From a bacterium (GTDB lineage Bacteria > Calditrichota > Calditrichia > RBG-13-44-9 > J042): DNA of 13,091 nucleotides. Location: NCBI GenBank assembly GCA_015494485.1, contig WGBF01000488.1:1-13091 (forward strand). The letters run 5' to 3'. Position 1 is the stretch's first letter, and each line of letters begins with the position of its first letter. The notes beneath the pieces are model-generated. The model had not been told where the DNA came from. It saw only the letters and a program-made list of their open reading frames with translations, and did no database searches. Shown here piece after piece: positions 1-7,031 of this stretch. The translations under genes and the position numbers were made by a program.

Positions 1-97
1 CCCTGGTGATTATTTGTTGGAATTTAAGAAGAGTATACAGAACACATTGCGTTACATGGGAAGCACAGCCCAAAAATGAAAAGACAACCCCCGGCTC
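1..97. other. Window edge downstream of dnaJ; no supported gene
   Basis: A plus-strand frame is open from the window edge to a TGA at 77-79. It could be the last 25 codons of a gene convergent with dnaJ, but a second plus-strand frame is also open to a TAA at 97-99, so the call is ambiguous. No clear stem-loop with a T-run is visible after the dnaJ stop. Confidence 0.3.
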
Positions 98-1288
98 CTA
101 AATATTCAACGCCTCTTTAAACCGCTGGAAAAAGCTTTTGCTCTTCTTGGGTGGTTTGAGGTTTTCCATTTCGTTGAGTTCTTCCAGCAGTTCCCGTTCC
201 CGATCGCTGAGTTTTTCCGGTACCCAGAGCTTCACCTGCACCAGCAGGTCGCCTTTTTGGTAACCGTTCACTTCCGGGATGCCTTTGTTCCGCAACCGAA
301 ACACCCGACCCGGCTGGGTGCCTGCCGGAATGTGGATTTTGACATGCTTGTACCGATTGGGGTCTTCCTCCGGTAATTCTTCGCCGCCTTTGCGGACTTC
401 CAGGGTGGGTATTTCCACATCACCACCCAGTGCGGCTTGCGGAAAGCTTAAATACAATTCATAAACCACATCGCGACCATGGCGGGTAAATAAAGGATGG
501 GGTTTTTCTTCAAAAATAACGTGCAAATCGCCTGCAGGGCCACCCCGCGGACCGGCATGTCCTTTCCCTTCCACCGTCATGTACTGGCCGTTTTCAACCC
601 CGGCCGGAATATTCAGGGTAATTGTTTCTTCACCGGTTACGCGGCCTTCGCCACGGCACACATCGCAGGGATCAGAAATAATTTTCCCTTCACCGCGGCA
701 ATGCGGACACACGCTAACATTCACAAAACGTCCAAAAATGGATTGGGATACCTGACGAACTTCTCCGCGGCCATTACAGGTGGGGCATACGATTGGCTGA
801 CTGCCTTTTTTCTGACCGGTCCCGCCACAGGCTTCGCACACCACCTGTTTTTTAATTTTAATTTTTTTCGTTGTTCCATGGGCTATTTCTTCCAGGGACA
901 GTCTCAATTTCATTTGCAAATCCTGTCCCCGCGTGTGCCGGCTTCCACGACGTCCCCGCGACGTCCGATGCCCAAAAATATCCCCAAACATTTCTTCAAA
1001 CAGACTAAACGGGTCATGGAAATCCGTAAAATCGAACCCTCCTGTACCGCCGGCACCGCCACGCAGGCCTTCATGGCCGAACCGGTCGTATTGGGCCCGT
1101 TTTTCGGGATTGCTGAGCACTTCGTAGGCTTCGGCTACTTCTTTAAATTTTTCTTCGGCTTCTTTGTCGCCTGGATTTTTATCCGGGTGGTATTTCATGG
1201 CCAGTTTGCGGTAGGCGGTCTTTATCTCTTCAACGCTTGCGGTACGAGATACCCCAAGAATTTCGTAATAATCGCGTTTTGCTGCCAT
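98..1288 (-). CDS. dnaJ: Chaperone DnaJ (Hsp40), type I
   Basis: This is the co-chaperone that delivers unfolded clients to DnaK and stimulates its ATPase; it is cytoplasmic. The 396-residue protein has the full type I layout. A J domain spans about residues 5-70 with the HPD motif at 34-36. A Gly/Phe-rich linker follows (about 76-105). The zinc-binding domain has four CxxCxGxG repeats beginning at Cys151, Cys168, Cys194 and Cys208. The C-terminal substrate-binding and dimerisation region is complete. The start is preceded by GAGGAG three bases upstream, and only 13 bases separate it from the grpE stop, so it is the last gene of the hrcA-grpE-dnaJ operon. The stop is TAG. dnaK is not in the window, so the partner gene lies elsewhere. 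Length and motifs match the family; nothing is broken. Confidence 0.98.
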   Translation of the reverse strand: MAAKRDYYEILGVSRTASVEEIKTAYRKLAMKYHPDKNPGDKEAEEKFKEVAEAYEVLSNPEKRAQYDRFGHEGLRGGAGGTGGFDFTDFHDPFSLFEEMFGDIFGHRTSRGRRGSRHTRGQDLQMKLRLSLEEIAHGTTKKIKIKKQVVCEACGGTGQKKGSQPIVCPTCNGRGEVRQVSQSIFGRFVNVSVCPHCRGEGKIISDPCDVCRGEGRVTGEETITLNIPAGVENGQYMTVEGKGHAGPRGGPAGDLHVIFEEKPHPLFTRHGRDVVYELYLSFPQAALGGDVEIPTLEVRKGGEELPEEDPNRYKHVKIHIPAGTQPGRVFRLRNKGIPEVNGYQKGDLLVQVKLWVPEKLSDRERELLEELNEMENLKPPKKSKSFFQRFKEALNI

Positions 1289-1301
1289 TCTCTCCTCAGT
1301 A

Positions 1302-1922
1302 TTATTGTGCTACGATGACTTTCGCATGCCGGAGGACTCTGTCTTTGTACATGTACCCTTTTTGAACCACTTCCAGAATCGTGCCCGGCTGTACGCCCTT
1401 TTGTTTCCGTGTCATTACGGCTTCATGCAAATTATAATCGAACGGTTTGCCTTCCGCTTGAATTGGGGTAACTCCTTCTTTTTCAAGAATTTGCATGAGT
1501 TTACGGTAAATCATTTCCACCCCATTGCGGAATGCTTCGAAATTTTTGTTTTTGTCGGAGGCCTTTAATGCCAGTTCCAGTTCGTCAATAACCGGGATAA
1601 GGGATTCAATTAATTTCTGATTGGCGTAAATTACGGTATTACTCATTTCCCGGTCGTAGCGCCGTCTAAGATTCTGCAATTCGGCGCTTAATCGCAGGGT
1701 CTTTTCTTTCCAGTTATCCAGTTCCTTTTCCAACAAGTGTATTTTTTCTTCCAGTTCTTTGGTGCGACTTTTTTTCTTTTTCTTCGTTGTGCTCTGGGAT
1801 AAGGTTGTGGAATCGGAAGTTGTCGGTGTCTCCGGTTCCGGGGTTTCAACAGTATGGGCTTGCTCCAGAACCTGATCCTTTAAGTCTTTAAATTCCGTAT
1901 TTTCTTCCCGCCGTTTTTCCAT
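1302..1922 (-). CDS. grpE: Nucleotide exchange factor GrpE
   Basis: GrpE releases ADP from DnaK and so closes the DnaK-DnaJ chaperone cycle. The 206-residue protein has a low-complexity charged and Ser/Thr-rich N-terminus (about 1-50, with a Lys run near 47-51), a long coiled coil (about 53-125), and the compact beta domain at the C-terminus. That domain carries the conserved features: NLHEAVM near 164-170, a PGTILEV stretch near 179-185, and the QKGY....RVLRHAKV tail. A strong ribosome site (AAGGAGG) sits seven bases upstream of the ATG and overlaps the hrcA stop codon. Translation is therefore probably coupled to that of hrcA. The N-terminal 50 residues are poorly conserved in the family and were not used for the call. 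Confidence 0.97.
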   Translation of the reverse strand: MEKRREENTEFKDLKDQVLEQAHTVETPEPETPTTSDSTTLSQSTTKKKKKSRTKELEEKIHLLEKELDNWKEKTLRLSAELQNLRRRYDREMSNTVIYANQKLIESLIPVIDELELALKASDKNKNFEAFRNGVEMIYRKLMQILEKEGVTPIQAEGKPFDYNLHEAVMTRKQKGVQPGTILEVVQKGYMYKDRVLRHAKVIVAQ

Positions 1923-1929
1923 CGTACCC

Positions 1930-1936
1930 CCTCCTT
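1930..1936 (-). promoter_or_regulatory. Strong Shine-Dalgarno for grpE overlapping the hrcA stop
   Basis: On the minus strand AAGGAGG lies seven bases before the grpE ATG. Its first two bases are the last two of the hrcA TAA (1935-1937). The overlap suggests that terminating ribosomes on hrcA re-initiate on grpE. Confidence 0.75.
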
Positions 1937-2984
1937 AATTCTTTTTCTTTTGCAACATCTGAGAGATGGTTTGGGCAGTGTATTCGACCAATGGAACCAG
2001 TTTGCTGTAATTCATCCGTGTGGGGCCAATAATGCCCACATATCCGGTGGCACTTTGAAGTTGATAGTGTCCAATGATAACGCTGCAGTTGGTTACGCCG
2101 GGGGTGTTTAATTCTTCCCCGATTTTAATCTCCACCGGTGCATTTGAAGAGGCCGAAATTAAGCGCAATACCTGATGTTCATCTTCCAATAATTGCGCCA
2201 CAAAGGTAAAGGATTGTTTGTCGGAAAATTCAGGTTGTTCCACAATATATTGCGTGCCTTTAATAAACACGGTTTTCCCTTCTTCAAAATCAAAAATGCG
2301 GTTAGCCAGCTGTTTTAGTTGTTCCAGCAAACCGTTGCTTTCCACCCGAAGGTCATACACAATATCGTAAAAACGCCGCCGAATATCAGACAATTTCATC
2401 CCGGCTAACCGGTCGTTCAGTGCCCGGGCAATGTATTGTAAACTATCATCCCGCGTGGCGGGGGAAATATCAATGGTTATGGTTTTCATCTGCCCGGTGG
2501 TAAGCCACAGCAATAACAGAATGCGTTCCGTGGACAGGCGGAATATTTCCAGCTTTTGCAATGCCGTGTCGTCAAAGCTGGGACTAACCACCACTCCCAA
2601 TTGATGTGACAATTCCGCCAGAATGCGCGTCGCTTCCCGCATGATCGCTTCAATTTCAAACGATGCCCGCTGCAGGGAAACGCGGATAATCTCCCGTTCC
2701 TTTAGTGCCAAACGGGATTTTTTCATCAGCTCATTCACATATACCCGATAGCCCAGAGAAGTGGGCACGCGTCCCGCAGACGGATGGGGCTGGTAAATGT
2801 AGTTCTTCTCTTCCAGAGAAGCCATGATGTTTCGGATGGTCGCCGGGCTCATATCCAGGTGCTCCCGCTCTGCAATGTAGGAGGAGCTCACCGGGGCAGC
2901 CCGGTCAATAAAATGGTGAACGATTGCCCCCAGAATTCGCTTTTCCCGTTCTGTTAACGGTTGTAATGGTGTATATGCTTTCAT
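1935..2984 (-). CDS. hrcA: Heat-inducible transcription repressor HrcA
   Basis: HrcA is the repressor of class I heat-shock genes. In well-studied bacteria it binds the CIRCE inverted repeat and is kept active by GroEL. The 349-residue protein begins with the winged helix-turn-helix (about residues 10-75): a TEREKRILGAIV helix, an SPATIRNIMASLEE recognition region, then the SAGRVPTSLGYRVYV wing, which is highly diagnostic. The rest is the inserted dimerisation and GAF-like domain typical of the family. It is first in the operon, so it probably controls its own synthesis along with grpE and dnaJ. Its ribosome site is weak (AGAG-like), and the predicted leader is only about 18 bases. No canonical CIRCE sequence was found upstream. 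Confidence 0.97.
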   Translation of the reverse strand: MKAYTPLQPLTEREKRILGAIVHHFIDRAAPVSSSYIAEREHLDMSPATIRNIMASLEEKNYIYQPHPSAGRVPTSLGYRVYVNELMKKSRLALKEREIIRVSLQRASFEIEAIMREATRILAELSHQLGVVVSPSFDDTALQKLEIFRLSTERILLLLWLTTGQMKTITIDISPATRDDSLQYIARALNDRLAGMKLSDIRRRFYDIVYDLRVESNGLLEQLKQLANRIFDFEEGKTVFIKGTQYIVEQPEFSDKQSFTFVAQLLEDEHQVLRLISASSNAPVEIKIGEELNTPGVTNCSVIIGHYQLQSATGYVGIIGPTRMNYSKLVPLVEYTAQTISQMLQKKKN

Positions 2985-2990
2985 CGCTCT

Positions 2991-3004
2991 GTTTTACGTT
3001 AAAC
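2991..3004. promoter_or_regulatory. Imperfect 14-bp palindrome at the hrcA transcription start
   Basis: GTTTTACGTTAAAC reads as its own reverse complement except at one symmetric pair of positions (GTTT-n-ACGT-n-AAAC). It covers the predicted +1 and early leader of the hrcA operon, where a bound repressor would block initiation. It does not resemble CIRCE. An operator role is inference. Confidence 0.4.
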
Positions 3005-3008
3005 AATA

Positions 3009-3037
3009 ATAATAGTCCCGAAATAAAAAAGTGTCAA
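3009..3037 (-). promoter_or_regulatory. Sigma-70-type promoter of hrcA-grpE-dnaJ
   Basis: On the minus strand there is a perfect -35 box TTGACA (3032-3037), a 17-base spacer, and a -10 box TATTAT (3009-3014), five of six to consensus. The predicted start of transcription is near 3002, leaving a leader of about 18 bases. Its vegetative form fits repressor-controlled rather than sigma-32-controlled heat shock. Confidence 0.8.
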
Positions 3038-3051
3038 GCTAAAAAGGTTTC

Positions 3052-3081
3052 TTGCAGTAAACTTTACTTCAGTTGTATTAG
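3052..3081 (+). promoter_or_regulatory. Possible promoter for the sugar kinase
   Basis: TTGCAG (3052-3057) and TATTAG (3076-3081) are separated by 18 bases on the plus strand. Both boxes are imperfect. A second weak pair, TTACTC-N17-TATTTA (3102-3130), lies closer to the gene and overlaps the inverted repeat there. Either could serve; neither is strong. Confidence 0.3.
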
Positions 3082-3109
3082 ATAGTTCCCCGGTTCCAAA
3101 GTTACTCAA

Positions 3110-3152
3110 CGGTCTGCGTTTTGCTATTTATATTTATATGACGCAGTGACCG
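3110..3152. repeat. Gapped inverted repeat in the sugar-kinase leader
   Basis: The left arm CGGTCTGCGT (3110-3119) is matched by ACGCAG (3141-3146) and, after two extra bases, ACCG (3149-3152). The 21-base centre is very AT-rich. A further matched pair, TTCCAA (3094-3099) and TTGGAA (3155-3160), flanks it. It may be an operator half-site pair or an RNA hairpin in the leader of the kinase gene; no T-run follows it, so a terminator is unlikely. Confidence 0.5.
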
Positions 3153-3219
3153 AATTGGAAAGGCATTGGTTTTTAACAGGAGAAAAGTCTAAATTCTCCT
3201 GGTTAATTGGAGCCTGATG

Positions 3220-4143
3220 ATGAGCGTTGTATGCCTTGGTGAATTGATTGTTGACTTATTTGCGGAAGACCACACCGCTTCTCTGGACAAAGCCGTGCAT
3301 TTTAAACGATTTCCCGGCGGCGCACCGGCAAACGTAGCGGTGGGTCTTCACCACCACGGTGTGCCGGTTACCCTTATTTCCCGTGTGGGAAACGATGCCT
3401 CGGGGGATTTTTTGATTCATTTTTTGAAAGCGAAGGGATTGTCCACAGAAGGTATTTCACGGGATGCCCGGCATCGCACCAAAATTGCCCTGGTTGGCCG
3501 TGATGCAAAGGGAGACCGATTTTTTGAATTTCACAATATGAAGTCTGCAGACCAGTACATTTCTGTAACGGATATCCCCGAAGACATTTGGGACTCCGTC
3601 CGGATTTTTCACATCGGGGGTGTTGCGCTGCTGGGCGAGACAACCGCATTAACCACCATCCATCTTCTTCAAACCCTGCCAGAAGATATTGTGGTGAGTT
3701 TTGACCCCAATATTCGATTGGAGTTGGTTGGGAATGCGGAGATTGTTCGAATGCGTCTTCAGAAAATGCTGGAATATGTGGATATTTTGAAATGCAGTGA
3801 CGCGGACTTTGCGGCCCTTTTTGGCAGAAAAGAAGCCAGAGACTTTCTGGAGAACCCGGAAAAAATAACCCTGCTCAGCCGGGGTGCGGCCTCAACATAT
3901 GTGCATTGCTGCGGAACACGACTGGAAGTTCCGGTAGCTCCGGTGCAGGCGGTGGATACCACCGGTGCGGGGGATGCCTTTATGGCGGCATTGCTGGCCC
4001 GTGTGCATGCATGGCTTCAGGAACATTCGTTAAGGGATGCCACCCTGGAGGAATGGAAGCAATGGGTCGAATGGGCCAATTCTTGGGGAACCCGCTGTGT
4101 CCAGGTACAGGGCGCTCTGGGATGTTATGAAAAAACGCAATAA
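3220..4143 (+). CDS. PfkB-family carbohydrate kinase (fructokinase-like)
   Basis: The product phosphorylates a sugar with ATP in the cytoplasm; a fructokinase role is likely but the substrate is not proven by sequence. It carries both PfkB signatures: GGAPANVAVGL near the N-terminus (about residues 33-43) and DTTGAGDAF near the C-terminus (about 246-254), whose second Asp is the expected catalytic base and whose GAG forms the anion hole. A fructokinase-like FDPNIR lies mid-protein. Length (about 307 aa) is normal. Two adjacent ATG codons exist at 3217 and 3220. The GGAG at 3209-3212 is four bases from the first and seven from the second, so the second is preferred. The gene is divergent from hrcA, stands alone, and is followed by a new promoter. 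The usual Gly-rich ATP loop before the second signature reads SRGAAS here, a mild deviation. Confidence 0.93.
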   Translation: MSVVCLGELIVDLFAEDHTASLDKAVHFKRFPGGAPANVAVGLHHHGVPVTLISRVGNDASGDFLIHFLKAKGLSTEGISRDARHRTKIALVGRDAKGDRFFEFHNMKSADQYISVTDIPEDIWDSVRIFHIGGVALLGETTALTTIHLLQTLPEDIVVSFDPNIRLELVGNAEIVRMRLQKMLEYVDILKCSDADFAALFGRKEARDFLENPEKITLLSRGAASTYVHCCGTRLEVPVAPVQAVDTTGAGDAFMAALLARVHAWLQEHSLRDATLEEWKQWVEWANSWGTRCVQVQGALGCYEKTQ

Positions 4144-4189
4144 AAAGCCCTACAAAATATAAAATACATTGACATTTTTAAGGGGCTTT
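4144..4189 (+). terminator. Weak hairpin after the sugar kinase
   Basis: AAAGCCC (4144-4150) pairs with GGGCTTT (4183-4189), but the loop is 32 bases and only a short AT tract follows. It overlaps the promoter of the next gene. It may weakly end kinase transcription; the call is tentative. Confidence 0.25.
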
Positions 4190-4197
4190 ATTATACT
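4169..4197 (+). promoter_or_regulatory. Near-consensus promoter of the pilin-like gene
   Basis: A perfect TTGACA (4169-4174), a 17-base spacer and TATACT (4192-4197) form a strong vegetative promoter, with transcription expected from about 4204. The geometry is the same as at hrcA. It marks the pilin-like gene as the start of a new transcription unit. Confidence 0.8.
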
Positions 4198-4199
4198 CA

Positions 4200-4222
4200 C
4201 CCGTTTAATGTTGGATTACGGG
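4200..4222 (+). other. Short stem-loop at the 5' end of the pilin-like transcript
   Basis: CCCGT (4200-4204) and ACGGG (4218-4222) can pair around a 13-base loop at the predicted transcript start. A 5' hairpin of this kind may stabilise mRNA. The stem is short and the assignment is inference. Confidence 0.3.
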
Positions 4223-4257
4223 TTTGAAGTAAAAAGCATAACCATTTTGGAGGAACA

Positions 4258-5961
4258 ATGGCTCGGAAAGGCTATCAAGGGTCGATTATTTTAGAGATAC
4301 TCATTGTATTGTTAGTAATTCTTCTTGTAATTGTCATTTATATCCCCGATAAAATCTGGGAAGAGGAAGAGTACTTAACCAATACATGCCGGAATAACAT
4401 CAATTCAATTTACGAAGCGGAACGGTATTATTATCGCCATACCGAAAGCTATACGGACACGCTGTCCAAATTAATTACCTTTATTCAGACCGATTCTGCC
4501 CTGCAGACGCGTTCCCGGCTGGTTAATTTAACCCGTTCTACACTTCATGTATTAAACTCCCTGTTGAAAGTACCTACACTTAGCGAGGTGTTAACTGTTT
4601 CCAAATCCATGGATCAGATGAAGAGCGACCTGCGGGCCAACCGCCGATATTTTAAAAAATATGAAAACATTCTGGAGACTTCCCAGAACCTTCAGACTGA
4701 AATTAATAAAATTAATCACAGCGCTACCTTTGTGAATTTTTCCATTGTAAAAATGTACGTGGATTCGCTGGATTACATTCGTGAGCACATTAGCGATTAT
4801 CCTTTACAAAATGCCATTGTGTATATCCGGTCGTATGCGGACACAATCAAAAATTATTTACCTGTCGTGGAAAAAGCACCGTTTTACGAATATTGGACTG
4901 AGCACAAAGCCCATATGCTGGCATTTGTGGATACCATTAATCATACTGATATTAAAACCGTATCCAGCGTGGGTGATCGGTTAATGAAATTCCTTTCCCG
5001 CGGTGACAAAGCCGTGGAAGCCTTTATGAATGCTGATCTGGCAGCAGATGCTCGGAAGCTGGACAGCCTGATGAGTTCTGTAAACGACTTACACCAGCGA
5101 TTCTTGTCTACGGATTTATTTGCATTAACCCAGCGTTATGGGTTGCAAAAATTGAACGAAACGGACTCTATACTGTTGAGTTTGAATGAAGAAAACTTTA
5201 CTTGCCCGGATGCAAATGAGCGATACCTGATTGCCTTCCGAAATGCCAGCATCACGGTGGAATGTCCCAATCTGCTGGATGATTTTCAGGCGAATCTTCA
5301 ACAGCATGTAGAACCCATTCGGAATCTCGCCGTTTACTCCGGAGTGGATTCGCTGCAAGCCGCTATTGATTCCATGCACACCTTGTTGTTCGAAACGCGT
5401 ACGCTTTACCGACGTGTTTCTACCGATATTTTATTGGACATTAAAGAGATTTTAAACGAAATGGAGAACATGTGGGATAACATTCCCACCCTGAGTTTTA
5501 TTAAAGATGTGCAAACATTTGTAGACACGGTACAGACCGAGAAGAAAATTTCCGTATTAAAGCCCATGATTGAAGAAGTTACCGGTTCCATGGATACGCT
5601 GGCGGTGATTATGGAACAGCAGAATACGTCGGATATCGAGGAAAAAATCAATGATTTAAAGGAAGGTATTCGGAAACTGGATTCTACGATTGCGGCTGCT
5701 AAATTGCCGCGAAAAGTTCGCAAACGGGTGGTGGAATATTCGCCTGCTTTTCATATTGTGGAAGAAGCAATGGCACAGTTAAAGAATAGCTTCGACCCGA
5801 CAGACGGACAAAAATTGCGTCAGGCTTCTGAAGATGTGGGTAAGGACTTAACAAAGGTCATGAATGGGTATCGCGAACGGGTTTACGTGATATTCTATAA
5901 AAAACATATTAATCATGGCTACATTAAAGACCGATATAAGAGTTGGGAAGAGCAGCGATAG
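4258..5961 (+). CDS. Very large type IV prepilin-like protein
   Basis: No family name is recognised for the whole 567-residue protein, but its N-terminus is that of a type IV pilin or pseudopilin. A short basic leader ends in Gly8. The mature part would begin SIILE, placing Glu at +5 and, after an unbroken hydrophobic helix, Pro at +22, exactly as in classical pilins. The next stretch (about 41-75) has the pilin-like Ala-Glu-x-Tyr-Tyr pattern followed by ESYTDTLSKL. Beyond this the protein is almost entirely predicted helix with many Asp-Thr/Ser-Leu spacings, interrupted by a CP...Y...CP segment (Cys near 315 and 335) that resembles the C-terminal part of some pseudopilins and may form a disulfide. 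The helical part then continues for over 200 more residues to a basic tail. Typical pilins are 130-200 aa, so this is several times too long. It has a strong promoter and a GGAGGA ribosome site, and the PilM-like gene starts nine bases after its stop. Confidence 0.75.
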   Translation: MARKGYQGSIILEILIVLLVILLVIVIYIPDKIWEEEEYLTNTCRNNINSIYEAERYYYRHTESYTDTLSKLITFIQTDSALQTRSRLVNLTRSTLHVLNSLLKVPTLSEVLTVSKSMDQMKSDLRANRRYFKKYENILETSQNLQTEINKINHSATFVNFSIVKMYVDSLDYIREHISDYPLQNAIVYIRSYADTIKNYLPVVEKAPFYEYWTEHKAHMLAFVDTINHTDIKTVSSVGDRLMKFLSRGDKAVEAFMNADLAADARKLDSLMSSVNDLHQRFLSTDLFALTQRYGLQKLNETDSILLSLNEENFTCPDANERYLIAFRNASITVECPNLLDDFQANLQQHVEPIRNLAVYSGVDSLQAAIDSMHTLLFETRTLYRRVSTDILLDIKEILNEMENMWDNIPTLSFIKDVQTFVDTVQTEKKISVLKPMIEEVTGSMDTLAVIMEQQNTSDIEEKINDLKEGIRKLDSTIAAAKLPRKVRKRVVEYSPAFHIVEEAMAQLKNSFDPTDGQKLRQASEDVGKDLTKVMNGYRERVYVIFYKKHINHGYIKDRYKSWEEQR

Positions 5962-5970
5962 AGAACGTGT

Positions 5971-6900
5971 ATGAGTGAAACCATAAGTAGCCTGGCGTTT
6001 TTAGATGACCGAATTGTCTGGATTCAGGGATCGCTGATCCCTGACCAGATTATTATTGAACGGTTTGTTGAAACAGAGCTGCCATTTCAGCTCACGCGTG
6101 AAAATATTACCCGACCCACCAGTGCCATTCAGTTGGCCAATCAAATTAGTTACCTGGCCAAAGCAAACAACCTGGATACCCAATCCGTTCGGCTTTCCAT
6201 CCCCGGGCGGATGGGGTTAACCAAACGGATTTGGATCGATGAGACCATTCCCCAATCACAATGGAAAGAATTTGCCAGAAGTCAGGTGGCTGCAGAGCTT
6301 ATTAGCGACCTGGACGATTATGTGATGTATCTGGATGATGAAAAACAGTCCGCCAATGGCCATGGGGAGTTGCTTGCGGTATTGTTCCGGAAAGATTTGC
6401 GGGATTTTTTTAGGAAGATCGCCACTGAAAGCCAGATTCAGGTTCGTAGCCTGATGCTGAATGTGTTTGGGGTGGAAGAATTATTTCGGCAGAATTATGG
6501 GAACCTGCTGGGAACCTCCCTTCTAATTAATGTAATGGCAGATGGGATTGAGTCCACGTTAATTAATGAAACCCAGTTTTTGCAATCGGTATTTTATCCC
6601 TATGGAGGTGGCGATACCCTTGAAGATCGGTTTTTAAAAGCATTCGAAATGTGTAATGCGGATATTCTGAAGCGCAACGAGTTGAGTGCCGCCGCTGGTG
6701 GCGATGTGACCGGAATTTTCATCTACGGATACCATCTGCAACCGCAATGGCTGAATAATGTACAGGAAATCGTAAAAGTTCCCATTCAAATTTTTAACTT
6801 TTCGGAAAACACCAATCTGCAAATCAATGCGGGGAATACTGATTTTCCGGTTGAAAGCAGTTACCAATACCTTGATGCCATTGGGAACTTTTTTATCTGA
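5971..6900 (+). CDS. Divergent PilM-like (actin-fold) protein
   Basis: PilM is the cytoplasmic actin/FtsA-fold protein of type IV pilus assembly that binds the N-terminus of PilN. The similarity here is in pattern rather than clear motif. There is an N-terminal strand pair, a LSIPGRMGLTKRIWI segment (about 75-89) in the place of PilM's 'slP...v..r.i.lP', a helix leading to an E..LD DYVMYLDD region (about 109-123), and a second domain with LLINVMADGIESTLI (184-198) and FYPYGGGDTLEDRF (208-221) at the usual phosphate-loop and 'GG' positions. The expected Asp-x-Gly nucleotide contact reads NVMADG, so ATP binding may be lost. At 309 aa its length is slightly short for PilM (about 340-360). It lies nine bases after the prepilin-like gene and shares its promoter. 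An alternative reading is a GspL-like cytoplasmic domain, the T2SS counterpart of the same fold. Confidence 0.6.
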   Translation: MSETISSLAFLDDRIVWIQGSLIPDQIIIERFVETELPFQLTRENITRPTSAIQLANQISYLAKANNLDTQSVRLSIPGRMGLTKRIWIDETIPQSQWKEFARSQVAAELISDLDDYVMYLDDEKQSANGHGELLAVLFRKDLRDFFRKIATESQIQVRSLMLNVFGVEELFRQNYGNLLGTSLLINVMADGIESTLINETQFLQSVFYPYGGGDTLEDRFLKAFEMCNADILKRNELSAAAGGDVTGIFIYGYHLQPQWLNNVQEIVKVPIQIFNFSENTNLQINAGNTDFPVESSYQYLDAIGNFFI

Positions 6901-6967
6901 TCTTTGAATATTTTGCAGTAAAAAATTGCACCCGATAATAATTTCGTATATATTTGATTGAATATAT

Positions 6968-6996
6968 TTAAGTTATAGCATTTTCTGTGTTATAAT
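6968..6996 (+). promoter_or_regulatory. Extended -10 promoter of the PilN/PilO-like gene
   Basis: A perfect TATAAT (6991-6996) is preceded by TGT (6988-6990), giving an extended -10. A weak -35 (TTAAGT, 6968-6973) is 17 bases upstream. Transcription would start near 7003, leaving a leader of about 29 bases with an AAAGG ribosome site (7020-7024). Confidence 0.65.
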
Positions 6997-7031
6997 ACCA
7001 CCAGGCAGCGACCAATAACAAAGGCCTGATT

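Noticed and set aside
497..1318. 273-codon plus-strand open frame
   Set aside because: It lies antisense to dnaJ, whose full set of motifs is on the minus strand; the translation is Phe-rich with no domain.
2985..3219. Canonical CIRCE operator
   Set aside because: Searched by eye on both strands; only a partial TTAGC is present near 3039, without its inverted partner.
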